This document shows, in pieces, positions 1 through 15,437 of a DNA stretch of 64,000 nucleotides. Under the pieces are notes generated by a model that saw only the letters and a program-made list of their open reading frames with translations, was not told the DNA's origin and ran no database searches. Source of the stretch: Sphaeroforma sirkka (taxonomy: Eukaryota > Opisthokonta > Ichthyosporea > Ichthyophonida). Position 1 is the stretch's first letter. Every line of letters begins with the position of its first letter. The position numbers and the translations under genes are program-made. The stretch lies in assembly GCA_001586965.3 (NCBI GenBank), contig LUCW03000373.1, positions 17,501 through 81,500 of the forward strand. The letters run 5' to 3'.

Positions 1-58
1 TGAAAGTGATGCAGATATGTACCCTTTCTTGTTCCAAGGCACCGACGATAAAGACACA
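1..58 (+). CDS. Possible upstream exon (partial) of the fusion gene
   Basis: The first 58 bases are open in the frame starting at base 2 (ESDADMYPFLFQG and on) and end at a consensus donor GTGAGT at 59. It may be an exon of the same gene as the downstream exons, or of a neighbouring gene. The next coding piece may be the open stretch around 294-360 (NESLFALLLSVANV), but I cannot fix its acceptor. I do not recognise the domain. Confidence 0.3.
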
Positions 59-90
59 GTGAGTTTTGTGCACGACATATTCCTTCTGTC

Positions 91-123
<33 letters not shown>

Positions 124-914
124 CTGTGCCTGTGTATGTTGATACCATGCAAGCCCTCAGTGGTGGAAAAATGTCCGTATCTATTGCATTGTTTACTACC
201 GTCTGCTGGTGTCTACATTTGGTGTGTCTTTTTTTTGCAATTCAGTGGTCTTAGACAAATTATGGCTGCGAGTGTGTGTCATAGGCTGACACAGTGAATG
301 AGTCACTCTTTGCATTGCTCTTGAGCGTCGCCAACGTGACGGACACGCTCAATGCGGCTGTATCTTCTGTACTATTCAGCTGTGTAAATGTTATTATAAC
401 TACTAACGATGGTAGTGAGGTCTGTTTCATCAGAGTGCAACTATACCTGCTGCACTATTCGCCAATGCAACTATGTCGGTTGCTGTCTTTCAAACGCACT
501 GATGGTGTGGGTGGGCACCTCTTCAATGCCCGCTGTGCGGGTAGTTGTGGTCGGTTCAGTGTATACATCATCCATATTTGTTTCATACATCGGCGGAAGT
601 ACACTACCAGTGTATGTGTTATATGTGTCGTAAATCGGTTTTCGCGAGACACTCCGGTAGGAAACCAAAACAAGTGACCTGCGGACTATGCTGAGCGGTG
701 TCTTTGACAGGTGTTTGTGTGCTTTGACTGGCGTTAGTGTGTTGTGGGTGAATACATATCTAGCTATCCTTCGCGTAAAGTACACTCAACAAACAAGCAC
801 GTGCATGTGTCTATACCACCGCTGGCTTGGACACTCGCAGACGTGAGGTGTCTTGGCCAAGCGCAGCCACACCGGTGCGTCGCCGTACTTCTCACTCTGC
901 TGTCTCCGCCTCAG

Positions 915-1015
915 GTGAACGGGCCCTTAAGCACACAACAAATATTCGATGACGTGCTTCGCATCAATCAGAAGGCAAACCTGGCTGGTGCAAGTAGCGA
1001 ACCCCTGCCCACATG
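915..1015 (+). CDS. Probable upstream exon of the EF-hand/malic enzyme gene
   Basis: A 101-nt open segment lies between a pyrimidine-rich CAG acceptor ending at 914 and a GTATGT donor at 1016. It encodes VNGPLSTQQIFDDVLRINQK followed by ANLAGASSEPLPT and ends two bases into a codon. The next supported exon (6046) can be read with one leading base, which restores TGG, so the two join in phase. No family is recognised. The intron that follows would be about 5 kb of mostly simple repeats and could hide further small exons. Confidence 0.55.
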
Positions 1016-1305
1016 GTATGTTGTACTGCATGCAAGCGTTCATGTCTACAGCCCCTTTCGTTTCGTCTGATAGTGGCTCGGCATGGCCCTAAGTGAATCA
1101 TAGCCGGGTAAGTATAGGCTTGTTTTCCGAGTAGCAATTTCTGAATGTATATAGATGGCAGTGCGTACGAATTCCACGGGTTTTCATCGGTTGTCTACCG
1201 ATTCCTGAGCTCACTATTGGCTTGTGTAAACGTGGCATCGGTTGATCGCCTCAATCCAGGACTGCGAGGCACTTTGATGCAGCAGAAGTAGTAGAACTCA
1301 TTTGC

Positions 1306-1336
<31 letters not shown>

Positions 1337-1417
1337 ATTGTACGAAGTGTCTCAGTCTCAGTACAACTGCAGTACCATCCACTTGGAGTGATTGTGCATG
1401 TATATATAAATATGAAC

Positions 1418-1469
<52 letters not shown>

Positions 1470-1712
1470 TGGCAACATATACTTTTACTTCAGTCTATAA
1501 CTTGTATGAACTGTTCTCAGCTCTCTACTTCACTCACGCCGCAGTGAGGATGCGCACGAACTGTTATCGAGACGGACAGACGAAGGACCCAAAGCCGCCA
1601 AGCGAATCGCAGGCACATTGTTTCAGCACTTAAATGGGGTGTGTTTAGCTTTATCTGATTTTCAGGGTGATGCATGTATGTATGTATGTATGTATGTGTG
1701 TATGTATATATG

Positions 1713-1775
<63 letters not shown>

Positions 1776-3126
1776 TATAGTATATTTATTGTCCTCAGTC
1801 ATGAATGATATGTACGGTGATCACTAAGTATAGGTCCAAGGGGTATACCGTAGCAGAGTGCAAACACTTGGGATCTCCAATGCAGAATATAGCGGATCCT
1901 GTACATCGACTACGTAAGGGCAGTACACTACTTGTTCTTTAGGTCACCGTTGCATGACTATGCTTTCAAAGTTTACGACCGATTGGGTGTTCGTAGCTTG
2001 CAATATACGTACGTATATATATATATATGTGTGTGTGTGTGCACGTGTGTGTGTGTGTTATGCGACGGACTTTTTTTCTATCATAAACTAAAATGTGTCT
2101 AGAATCGTATTCGCGAACTGGAAACACATAAGTAGTATTTCTCTTCTAATCTATATACAAACTCAATCGTTTCCATTCAGGTCACGCATATGCAGGTAGG
2201 ATCCGAAGTGTTCAATCCCACTATCGTGTTGCTAGCTGGTCGAACGAAACACGGGAATATCGGAGGCCTTATAACAACCGCAGTCGAGACGTAGATATTT
2301 TAATAAAGCAATACAACATATTGATCGTGTTCAATGTTATTATCGTGTATTCAATGTGCCATTTACCTCACAATCAGTTGTTTATTCACAGGTACTGTGT
2401 TGCTTGAAGTATTTCAGTAGTTAAAGCAATCGATGAGACCTTCTGGTGACGTGACGTGCATATCTCCACATTTATTTATATGGTTTTCGATACATGCACA
2501 CAGTTGTCGCTTAGTGAGGACTATGGGCTTTAGTGCGAGCACAGATGCTTTGTTTTACCGTCGATTGTGGTATTAAAAGCACGTTCTGATTTACTACCAC
2601 ACTACGTATAACGTGAAATTCGTCAACGGGGTTACACTCTTAACACTCCTGGCGATATACAGGGCACCGTGCAGGGTAATAAACTAATGCAAAAGCACCA
2701 ATTAAAATGAAGAATAGCTCACTCTAAGATGTGGTCAACAACGAAAAAAGAAACTACTACCTACACCCGAAATGGAGACTCTCGAAGGATTCGGCGACTA
2801 TTCCTGAAATCCAGTAGTATTGAGATCTGTAAATACTTCTGGAAAGTACGGTGGCTCTATTTAGGCAGTTGGATACTGTATGGTTAGAAAGTGTCGCAAT
2901 GTGCACACGCCAACGTAACACATTGGAGCATACAGATGTATATGCATGTGTTTTGAATGAAATTTAGAAAAATCAATACAATAACATCCACCCTCTATTC
3001 TGTGCTTATTAGAAAACTATGTACTGAAATCGAAAAAGCACACCACAAAAACGTACACGCTATCTATTAGATGCGACCGATGGCATGGTGACGAGTGGCG
3101 TGCATGAGAGCACGATACTTATATAC

Positions 3127-3560
3127 AGGCAAGATCTATACAATAGCATTCATCCTTCCTCTCTCTCTCTCTCTCTAGTAGGAGAGAGAGACGCAGTTAA
3201 TATTCGGCTGATATGTACTGAAATACATATTTTAATGTCACGATAAAATATACACTTCCTATAAAATGTGGTTATATCGATAGTGATAAAGCATGTACGG
3301 AAGTCTCGAGCACGATACTTATTACTGGTATTTAGGCAAAGATCTAAAATAGCATTCATCCTCTCGCCGGGCACTCTCCCCCCCCCTTCCCCCCTCTCTC
3401 TGCTCTCTCTCGCTCTCTCATACTTCATATCTGACAGATGTATACTGATATGCAGATTTTTCAAAATTCACGATAAAATATACACATTCTATCATGCGAT
3501 AGAGTGATAAAACGTGTACAGGAGAGCACGGTACTTTATTACTGGTATAAAAATAAGCAA
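3127..3560. repeat. Degenerate ~210-bp tandem repeat
   Basis: Two to three diverged units share, in order, a GCAAGATCTA-like start, TAGCATTCATCC, a CT-rich run, CTGATATG, CACGATAAAATATACAC, a GTGATAAA motif and GAGCACGATACTTATTACTGG. Units start near 3127, 3336 and 3554, the last incomplete. Confidence 0.6.
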
Positions 3561-4442
3561 GATCGATATGGTTAACTGTGTATGAAAATGTTCCACACAA
3601 TAAACATTCATCCTTTTAATTTGTACTTCCCTTCTTGATTTCTGGACTTTTCGAATTAAAACCGGACATCTTTCATGAAAACTTCAGATCAATTTAAACC
3701 TCATGGCTCCGAATATGCACCCATATCGAAAGCCATTGGGCCATCGCGATATAAACGTTTATCACGAACGTGTAACTCTTAAAAGTGTATAAGTTTTATA
3801 CGCAAAACGTATTGAGGTTAGGTGTGTAGCGAGCGAACATTTAGACAGCAGATGGTCGAACCCTAATGACTTTTAAAACCCTAAATTCCAAAAAAGGTAT
3901 TCAATCACACTTATTATTGGTTGCTATAAATATATACTTTTCTGTCAATCGCTGTCCTTCTGGTGATTACCAATTAAAGGAGCTGCTTTATGACGCCATC
4001 AAGAGAACACCACAATCCACTACACAGCGAGTACAAACGGTAAAAAGCTTGTTTAATTTTTTTAACTTTTTTTAAAGAGGTACTCAGGTAAATAGCTTCT
4101 CGTTTTACGTTTTGAAATCTTTAAAGTCTGCAAAACGTTGATGCTTCTTTTCTTTCTTCTTCTTTATTTTTTGTGCTTTCGTGTGGATATGTGGATGAAT
4201 ATCACATGGGGGTCGTTCTCGATTCTCGAAGGGTCGACTCGAATATCGTGAGCGGTGATTTATTCCGTTAAAAACGTCAAACGCCTGACTTGACGTTAGA
4301 AGTAAAGAGAGTAAAGACTCAAAGAGTGAAAGCGTTTATGTAGCTCTTAAAAAAGGGATATGGTGCACACCTGCGCACACCGAGTTTGGACACGGCAACT
4401 TTGTAGATGCCAATAAGAATACAAACTACAATCTACATACTA

Positions 4443-5920
<1,478 letters not shown>

Positions 5921-6045
5921 TTTGCGTAGGTACCTTATGGCACACTTCTTCAACTGTAGCTTCTCATCAAAGTATACTACGCATTTAACACTTGCTCATA
6001 GCTACACAATATCCTACACATACCAACTCCACAGTCAGTCTCGAG

Positions 6046-9000
6046 GAGAGCCGCGGTGTTGCCCACCTTTCAACAGCGCTTCTACACAGCGAAACTTGAT
6101 GAGCACGACCACTTCTTGGCCGATTTGGCGAAGGAAAGCAAATTCGGGATCATTGAATTGCAGGTAGGGAAGCAAGGGTGAGACAGATTGAGTATATTAT
6201 TGGTATCTGAGATAGCGAAAATTATGTTTGTCTGCTTCTATGTCATATTTCAAACTTTACTTGGAGCGTTATGTTATATTGTGGCCATAGGAACAAAGTG
6301 CACCCTATGGCTGTTTTGGCTTGTACCATTGCTGTCGCTTGTTTTGGTTGTATGGGTTTCCTGGGGTGTGTGACGCGCAGTAGATGCTTCGACTGTTGCT
6401 ATGACAACCCACTTCGTGGAAGTACTTCACTTGTTGCACATTGGTACACCACGTGGGCGGTGGCGCTGAGTCCCTTGGTATTCGCGTGCCGAAGGTTTCC
6501 TTTGTACTAGCCCTTGATACATAAGCCATATATGTGGTGGTGCAAAGTAGACCACGGTTGTGCTAGTACTGTCTTCTCAGTATGCAGCTCAATGTGTTTT
6601 TAAAGTCTCGCTTCTCGATGCTCACATATATATTGAGATGGATTAAAGGTCCGTTTATAGTACTGTGAAGTTTTAGTATGCTGAACTGTATCATATGTAG
6701 ACCCGGTACGTAGTGCTGTTAAATGTACGGTCCTAAGTCCCGGTCAAGTCGACCGTAGGTACAAGGATTGATCAGAAAAATTATATAACAAACGTGGGTA
6801 CGCTCGCTTGTATCTTCTCTGCGCCCAGCCAAGTGTGCCTCTCACAGAAGCATTCTGGTTGCAAAGTGATGATATACAGACCACTTTCTCGCGAATATAA
6901 GAAGAAGCTGTTGGTGACGTGCTTAGCCGTTAACGGACATGCAACTGTCGCCACATGTACACCAATTGATACGCGTCATACTTCAATTTATATGTGTAGT
7001 TATATACCTAGGCATATGATACCAAGATGCAAAACAAGCGCACGCCTTCTGAATCTTCGTCTCCACTCGCCATCAATCCCGATATTCCGAGGGGGTGGGG
7101 GGGGTTTTTATAGCCATTTTCTGGTATTAATTTTGTCTGTCTGTCCCGTTTTCCTCAGGCTTTGAGAGCCAAATTCTTGCGCCGAGGTAACTTCGAGTCC
7201 CAGGACTCGATTCTGCTCACAGAGCCCATGTTTGCGCGGGCAATGACGGCTATCGGTGTAACAGACGCGCATAGAGTGAAGCACTACTTCAAACTGTTCG
7301 ATAGAGATGGCAACGGAGAGATCGGTACGTGGAGCGAAAAAAAAGCCAATTGGTAAATTCTTTTTAAGTCTTGAAGCTTCTTTCCAAATACTCGGTTGAA
7401 TCTTCAACGAATGCCTTGGGTTGGTATTGTTTTGAGCTGTTTGGATAGAGACGGCAACTGGGAGGCCTGTATGTGGAGTATGTGTTGTTTGGTATTGTCT
7501 TGGAGACTCTTTATAAAACTATCTGTTGACACCGTATCGGCGAGATCGATCTGCCAATTATATCCAGTGGTGTCTATAAGTGCCGTGAGTACAGATTGTC
7601 ATACAATTTGAGATGGCACCAGAGAAATGGGTGTATGTGAGAGTGTGATGGGTGTTCATTTCTGCTCCATCCGTGTGCTGACAAACGGTTACGCTTGACC
7701 TTACCTCAGACTGTTACAACAAAAAAAAGCGAAGTATGATTATTTTGTGTAGACTTGTGAGCATTTGCGTGTCCCTCTGCGATCAGGATTGTTGCAGGTG
7801 TCGGCTAATAGTCCCTAGAGTCCCTATGTGTTCGCTATGTAGCAGAGTACATACTTCGTGATGAGACAGTGAAGAGTTCACCCTGCATCTCCGTATGCTC
7901 ATTGTAAGCACGCTAAAAACGTGTATCCCGATATTCGGGAAGATACCTTCCAGCTTCCCATGCATTGTGAATTATAATTACATCCCAGACTCCTATTGTT
8001 GCCCCCCCTTTAACCTATCCCCCACACTTCAAATCTGCCATAGATTTTAGGGAACTTGTTTCGGGACTGAATGTTCTGCTCAGAGGAAAAACTGCCGAAT
8101 TTGCCGAGTCCGAGTTCTCTCTTTGGGACTTAGATGGCAATGGGGTATGTAGTTAACATGGTTTGGTTGTATATAATTAACTTGCTTCAGTTGTATGTAA
8201 TTAACTTCGTTTGGTTGTATGTATTTAACTTAGTTTGGATGTGTGTAATCAACTTGGTTTGGTTGTGTGTAATTTACTTAGTTTGGTTGTATGTAGTTAA
8301 CTTGGTTTGGTTGTATATAGTTAACTTGCTTTGGTTGTACGTAATTAACTTCGTTTGGTTGTATGTGATTAACTTAGTTTGGTTGTGTGTATTTAACTTG
8401 GTTTGGCTGTATGTAATTTACTTGGTTTGGTTGAATGTAGTTAACTTGGTTTGGTTGTATGTGATTAACTTGGTTTGGTTGTATGTAATCAACTTGGTTT
8501 GGTTGAATGTAATTAACTTGCTTTGGTTGTGTGTATTTAACTTGCTTTGGTTGTGCAAGTGATCTGGGTGTGGCGGCTATATAACGTATACATACCAAAT
8601 GGTGACTATGTAGCGTGTGTATATTCCAGTACAGTACATTGCTGGTTTAGGATTCTAGTCGCGGGTACGCAACCGTGAACCGTGCAAGCACGTGCTCGCT
8701 TTGAGACTAGTTCGGAAACTGAGATTGTACCGATACACTGTTGCAAGTATCTATTGGCTGTGTTATGAGGCCTAACCAGAGTAACACACACAAAAAAACT
8801 CCTTTTCTAACTGCCACCCAACGGATATGAAGCTTGTTACCGGATCATTCGTCCCTATACAAAGTGTCCTGTCTATCAACTTATGGGCTCATTTGTTCCT
8901 CTTTTTAACGTGTGAAAATCGGATTGATTTTGTGTAGGTAATGGACAAGAGTGAATTCCGCAAGTACATCCGCTCTACCTACACGGGTAAGCTGGCACTG

Positions 9001-9912
9001 GCGGCTGTGGAGGATATGGCCGATGCCACTTTCGACCGTGTAGATATTAATAATAATGGATCCATCACATTTGAGGAGTTCAAGCAGGTATGGTGTATAT
9101 ACATTTACTGGTATGTATACATATGTATACACACACACACATATATATATATATATATGTATATATATGGGTGTGTAGGTGTGTAGGTGTATATAAGTAT
9201 ATATGTATATGCAAATATTCTATGCGCGCCTCGATCGACGGTGTCGACAATGAAAGTTACGGATGCATCTCATAAGAGCAGCCCGAGCAAATGCACTTTG
9301 AAAGAGTAACTCCGATTGGTGTGCGTGAGGGTGGGGGTGCGAGACAATGCACAATAACGCACTTTTGCGGAACAGAATCTAGGCGCTGGTTTGGAATAAA
9401 TACCGTTCGGGTGAGTATTCCTTTTACTTAGTGTCACATTTGCCCAGTAGTTACATTCACCATTTCAAGGACTTAGGTCCGTTGTAGCATTACTAAGCAC
9501 ATGTCGTTGTGAAGTAGACATGGCCACCCACACCCTTACGCGCTATCTATTCGTACCCAACACTGGTCCGAGACTCAGACCCGCAATGTTGTCTGAGTAG
9601 AACTGTTCTATAGCACTCGCAATCAGTGCTTCAGTGTACACCCGCGGCTGTGTGAGGGTTGCATACTGGACTCGTCGTGTTTGGACACCCTAGAGATAAC
9701 ACGCCACGATACTTTCTATAGACTGACTATTTTTATGACGTTTTATATACTCACTGTTTTATGTCTATACATCTGCAGGCCCTGCTGCAGAACCAACTCG
9801 GCACCGACCACGAAGACTTCACACTGCAACTGCACCCTATGAAAGGCCTCCCGCGAAATGAAATTGAAGTGCTACAGCTAGTTGGTATGTATCGACATTG
9901 GTGCAACCATGG

Positions 9913-9954
<42 letters not shown>

Positions 9955-12900
9955 ATTTAAATATATAGATATATACATGCATAATATGTGTAATTCTGAC
10001 AGTTGATGTCTGTCACTGCTATTGTTATTGTCTAAACCTGTACGTGATGGCACTTCCAAACTTCATATTATCGTATGATGCATTTTGAATAGTATGATCC
10101 TTTATTTTATCTGTATATTGCTATGTTTTTCATGTGCCTTTCAGGCGAGCGTTTCCATCTGGAGCCTGGACAGACACCCCAAGACCGACCTGACGAGCGA
10201 TGCGCATACTTTCTCTTCAAGGGTGAGGGTGAACTAGTGTTCGGAGATGAGGAGGCCACTGATCGAAAGTTGTCTAGGTATGCCTAAACCTTGTGCATTG
10301 TATATTGATATATATACTATATATATATATATATTATGTGTCTGTGTCTATGTCGTTCTGTGTCTGTTTTTGAGGTCTGAGGTCTGTGTGCGTCTGAGGT
10401 CTGTGTATCATTGACTAGGTAAAGCAGTGGTGTGTGGTGATCAGTGCATGTAATGTGTGTGCGTAGTGGTGTGTGGTGATCAGTGCATGTAATGTGTGTG
10501 CGTAGTGGTGTGTGTTGTGTGTGTGTCATTAACTGAGTAAAGCAGTGGTGTGTACTGGTCAGTGCATGTAATGTGTGTGCGTAGTGGTGTGTGTTGTGTG
10601 TGTGTCATTAACTGAGTAAAGCAGTGGTGTGTACTGGTCAGTGCATGTAATGTATGTGCGTAGTGTTGTGTGTTGTGTGTGTACCATTAACTAAGTAAAG
10701 CAGTGGTGTGTGCTGATCAGTGCATGTAATGTGTGTTGTGTGTGTGTCATTAAAAACGATAAAGCAGTGGTGTGTACTGGTCAGTGCAGTGCATGTAATG
10801 TATGTGCGTAGTGTTGTTGTATGTTGTCAGGTACCATTAACCAGGTAAAAGCAGTGGCAGTGTGTGTTGTGTGTGTACCATTACCAATGTAAAGCAGTGG
10901 TGTGTACTGATCAGTGCATGTAATGTGTGTGCGTAGTGGTGTGTTGTGTGTGTGCGTAGTGGTGTGTTGTGTGTGTTGCTATCAACCAGGCAGCCAACGA
11001 TGATGTGTGCTAATCAGTGCATGTAATGTATGTGCGTAGTGGTGTGTGTTGTGTGTGTGCCATCAACTTGGTAAAGCAGTGGTGTGTGTTGATCCAGTGC
11101 ATGTAATGTGTGCGCGTAGTGGTGTGTGTTGTGTGTGTGTATGTCATGATAGATGAGTAAAGTGGTGGTGTGTACTGGTCAGCGCATGTAATGTATGTGC
11201 GTAGTGGTGTGTGTTGTGTGTGTGCCATCAACTTGGTAAAGCAGTGGTGTGTGTTGATCAGTGCATGTAATGTGTGTGCGTAGTGGTGTGTGTTGTGTGT
11301 GTGTCATTAGCTGAGTAAAGCAGTGGTGTGTACTGGTCAGTGCATGTAATGTATGTGAGTAGTGATACGTGTTGTGTGTATATTATTATCAATGTAAAGC
11401 AGTGGTGTGTACTGATCAGTGCATGTAATGTATGCGCCGTTCTCACCCCACCCATCCCCAACCACACAGTGCTCACCCGGAACAAGCCTTCTTCTCCATG
11501 CGTGAGCTGTTTGTTGACCAGAAGGCTATCCTGAAGTTTAAGGCGCTTACTGCTTGTGACGTGATCAAGATTCCCAGGGATGACGTCTCGGCTCTGGCCT
11601 TGAACAACCACAAGGTATGGATTTGTACTAAATTACTATGGGCTTCTAATTCGCACTGATTAATTAGTTTGCGCTGTCCAATCACAAGGAGGGGGTATCA
11701 ATGCGCACTAGTCACGACTACATAGAACTAGTTAACACTTAAAAACTACAATGAATGAATTCGCACTATACAACCACAAAGGTACCAGTGAGCGCAAAGT
11801 ACGGATTCGCAAACAAGCAAACCGAGCCAATTCGCTTTAATTTCGCACGGATAACTAATTTGCACTAATCAACTACAAAATACTATTTCGCACTGAACAA
11901 CTATAAAGTACTTTTTCGCACTATACAACCACAAAGAAACAATGAACACTCTACACCCACACGGTACAAGGGTATGCTCGAGGATGAGTTGTCACGGTCC
12001 GTGGTATGCTTTCCCAACTCTCAGGCCATATTGTGCCTCATCACTCCTTGCTGATGTGTTCAGTTGCATTATGCATTTCCTCAAATCCACGGACGTATTC
12101 GCGCCACCCCTCAAGAATCGTAATCTTTATTCTGATTTTTATATTTTGGAAAAGGTGTCTGGCTTATTTTAGCCTAGTTTGTAAATCAGAATTTGGTGAG
12201 GAGTGCCGAGTCTTACGAATATGTACGGATATATACTTCAATGTATGGGCGAATATGTACGAATATATAAACTCGGTGCATGGAAACATCTGCTTGTTCT
12301 GAATGCAGGGCGCCACCAAACTGATTGAGCGCATGGGTACCATCATGTATGAACGGACAATGCACAGTAAGGATCAGATAGAGGCCAAGCAGAAGAACGG
12401 GCCGATCACGGCCAGCGAGAGCAAGTTCATCACAGAGCACAAAGCCTTGCTACTCGGATATGCACTAAAGTACCATTCACTCGGCAAGAAGGTTTGTCTT
12501 TATGTGTTGGATGTCTCTATTGAATGTATAGTGTTTCGTGATATATGGAGTTGTAGTGTGGTATTAGCTGTTGAACTTGTAATTGTTAGTGGGGAGAGCT
12601 CGATAATGCAAATGCTATGCTAGAAGGTTCTCCTTTCAATAGCAATATGGAACTGGAGTAGGATAGCTCTACAGCTTATAGTATTTTGTGCTGTTACGTC
12701 ATGACGGAAGAGTTATGACGCAACAGCACGAGTAATTTAAGCTGCAGATCTATCTACTCTCAGTTCCATTATACTATTGGAAGGCGAATCCTTATGGAAA
12801 AGTATTTGTTTCATAGTTTTTACTAGGCTCTCCGACTAATAATTACAGGCTTACGCTTGGATGGCTTAGGTAGTGGTCGATGATCCTCTTCAGTGATGTG

Positions 12901-13040
12901 AGAATAGGTGTTTGCATTCGAAATTATCTTAAGGTCATTCGTAAAAATAAAGATGAGTTGGGAAACTTAGTTGGAACCGAATAGTATACTGTACTGATTT
13001 ACTATGTAGCACAAGAATACCTACGATATATATATATATA

Positions 13041-13076
<36 letters not shown>

Positions 13077-14120
13077 AGACCGTTCTGGTGTGTCATGTCC
13101 GCATAGACTATGTGGGTCTGATTTCCAGGAGGGGATGAGTATATAGAACAACATTCTTGGTTGAACCGGTGCCAAAATAGAAACACCTAGTCGTGTACCC
13201 TTCGAAGAAAAATACAACTAGGTCATGCGATCACGCGAAAACACATTATAATATACATAGTCCGATGCAGCGAAGACGTGTATGTGTATGTGTACGTGTG
13301 TCTGCATATGTACATCCCTGACAATTTTTGTGTTCCCATACAATGCGTGTGTGCAAGTACAGTATGCTCGTGGTCAATAGAACAGCACTCGCACAAGCAC
13401 ACGCCTTGGCGCAACACAGTATACACGAACATCAACTCGATACTACATCGAAGCCCGTGTATGTGTAAAGACTATGTATTGCGTATCTCGAGAAGCAGGT
13501 TTGTCATAATCAGATCTTATTATGTGGCTAACCGCTGGAAACGTTCTCGTTGCTACCATTTAGGGTAAGCTAGAAATCATGCCCACAAAGAACCTCGGGT
13601 CTGCGTCTGCTCTGTCCATTGCTTACTCGCCCGGAGTTGCGGAACCCTGCCTGGCCATCAAGGACAATCCCGATCTATCATACGAATACACTACCAGGTG
13701 AGCCAGCTCGTATCAGGATAGAGCGTAGATACATGCCAGCTATATGCCACCTGCTGTACTTGAGATCTGTGATCGTGACACTCGTTGCGTGCGTTGTAGT
13801 CTCAATACACACTACTTGTGAGAATGCCTTGTTGTAATACCATGTGCACTGGCAGTGCTTGCTTGTATGGGGTATCATCGCTCTCGTAAAAACTGGCGCA
13901 ATACTGAACTCCCACTGCGCCTCGTTGTACTATGCTCACAGAGGTCACTTGGTAGGTGTGGTGTCTAACGGAACGGCTGTGCTGGGACTGGGCAACATTG
14001 GTGCTCTAGCCTCCAAGCCTGTGATGGAGGGCAAGGCCGTTCTGTTCAAGCAGTTTGGCGGTGTGGACTCGTTTGATGTTGAGATTGATCAGCAAGATCC
14101 TGATAAGGTAGGTATATGTA

Positions 14121-14167
<47 letters not shown>

Positions 14168-15404
14168 GATATATGTATGTATGTATGTATACATATAAGC
14201 GGGTGGGTGGGTGTGGGTGCTTTGTAGTTCACAGATTCTTTACCATCTTGTGGTCCGTATGGGGCAGGTATTGTTTATTAAATATTTCGTTGTGCTGTTT
14301 GTAGTTGATTCGAGAACCGTGAGTGTGTGCGTGTTGTCGGGCGGTGTTTGCGTTCTGACTGATGGTTTACTGATAAGTACGTCGGTGTATGTCAATGTAG
14401 AATGAATAAAGTTATACCTCGGACTTTGTTATATTCATCATTGAGCCGGTGGGAACATTCGCGCAAAAACCTCATAACCGTTTCTTTACTTCTTATCTGT
14501 TCCGACGCTAGCAGAACCTAGCAGCATACGCTCACCAGATATTCCCTATGTAGACAATTGACTAATCAAACGCACTACGACTATTCGACCCGCACAGCTT
14601 ATCGACACCATTGTCAGTCTGGAACCCACTTTCGGAGGCATCAATCTCGAGGACATAAAGGCGCCTGAGTGTTTTTATATTGAACCAGAATGCCAGAGAC
14701 GCATGAACATCCCTGTGATGCACGATGACCAGCATGGTACTGCTATTATTGCGGGAGCCGGTCTAGTGAACGCCGTGAGAATAGCGGGAAAGAACATAGC
14801 TGATGTCAAGGTATGAAGACTCTGAGTGCATACACAGAATTAGGTAGTGTAGGCCACTATAGTATTGCTAATGGATTGCTAATAGACTTTACACGTGTGC
14901 TGTATGCGTGCATACGCAGGATTAGGTAGTTTAGGCCACCATAGTATTGCTAATGTATCGCTAACAGGCTTTGCATGTGTGTTGTATGCGTGCATACGCA
15001 GGATTAGGTAGTTTAGGCTACTATAGTATTGCTAGTGGATCGCTAACAGGCTTTGCGCGTGTGCTGTATAGAGTGCACTGTGTCTAGGTTTGCTCACTCA
15101 GCCGGCTCTTGTTTGTGGTATCGTCTGCGTGTCTAGCGTAATTAGTCTCTGTGTTTGTTGACGGATCGAATCGCTTCGCGGCGTCTGTAAAGACTGAAAC
15201 CGCCCACATATGCTACAAAGGACCTGCATGGATACACCACACCAGTGGACTCCAACTAAAGCTTAGCACTACTTAGGGCACTCTCTGCCACTCACGCCAC
15301 AATTTACTTGAATGCGGATTGGGTGGTGTGCACAGATGTGGTGCTTTCGGGTTTAGCCCGCGTGAAGCACTGTGTGTGGTTTGTCGAGAAGAGTTTATAT
15401 ATGC

Positions 15405-15437
<33 letters not shown>

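Noticed and set aside
8134-8598. 142-codon + frame and 74-codon - frame with 8-residue repeats
   Set aside because: Both are translations of the 24-bp minisatellite in an intron.
12309-12491. A separate malic enzyme gene starting in this exon
   Set aside because: The exon is open and in phase on both sides, and an in-frame Met inside it (GTIMYERTM) has no promoter or start context that favours it over read-through from the upstream domains.
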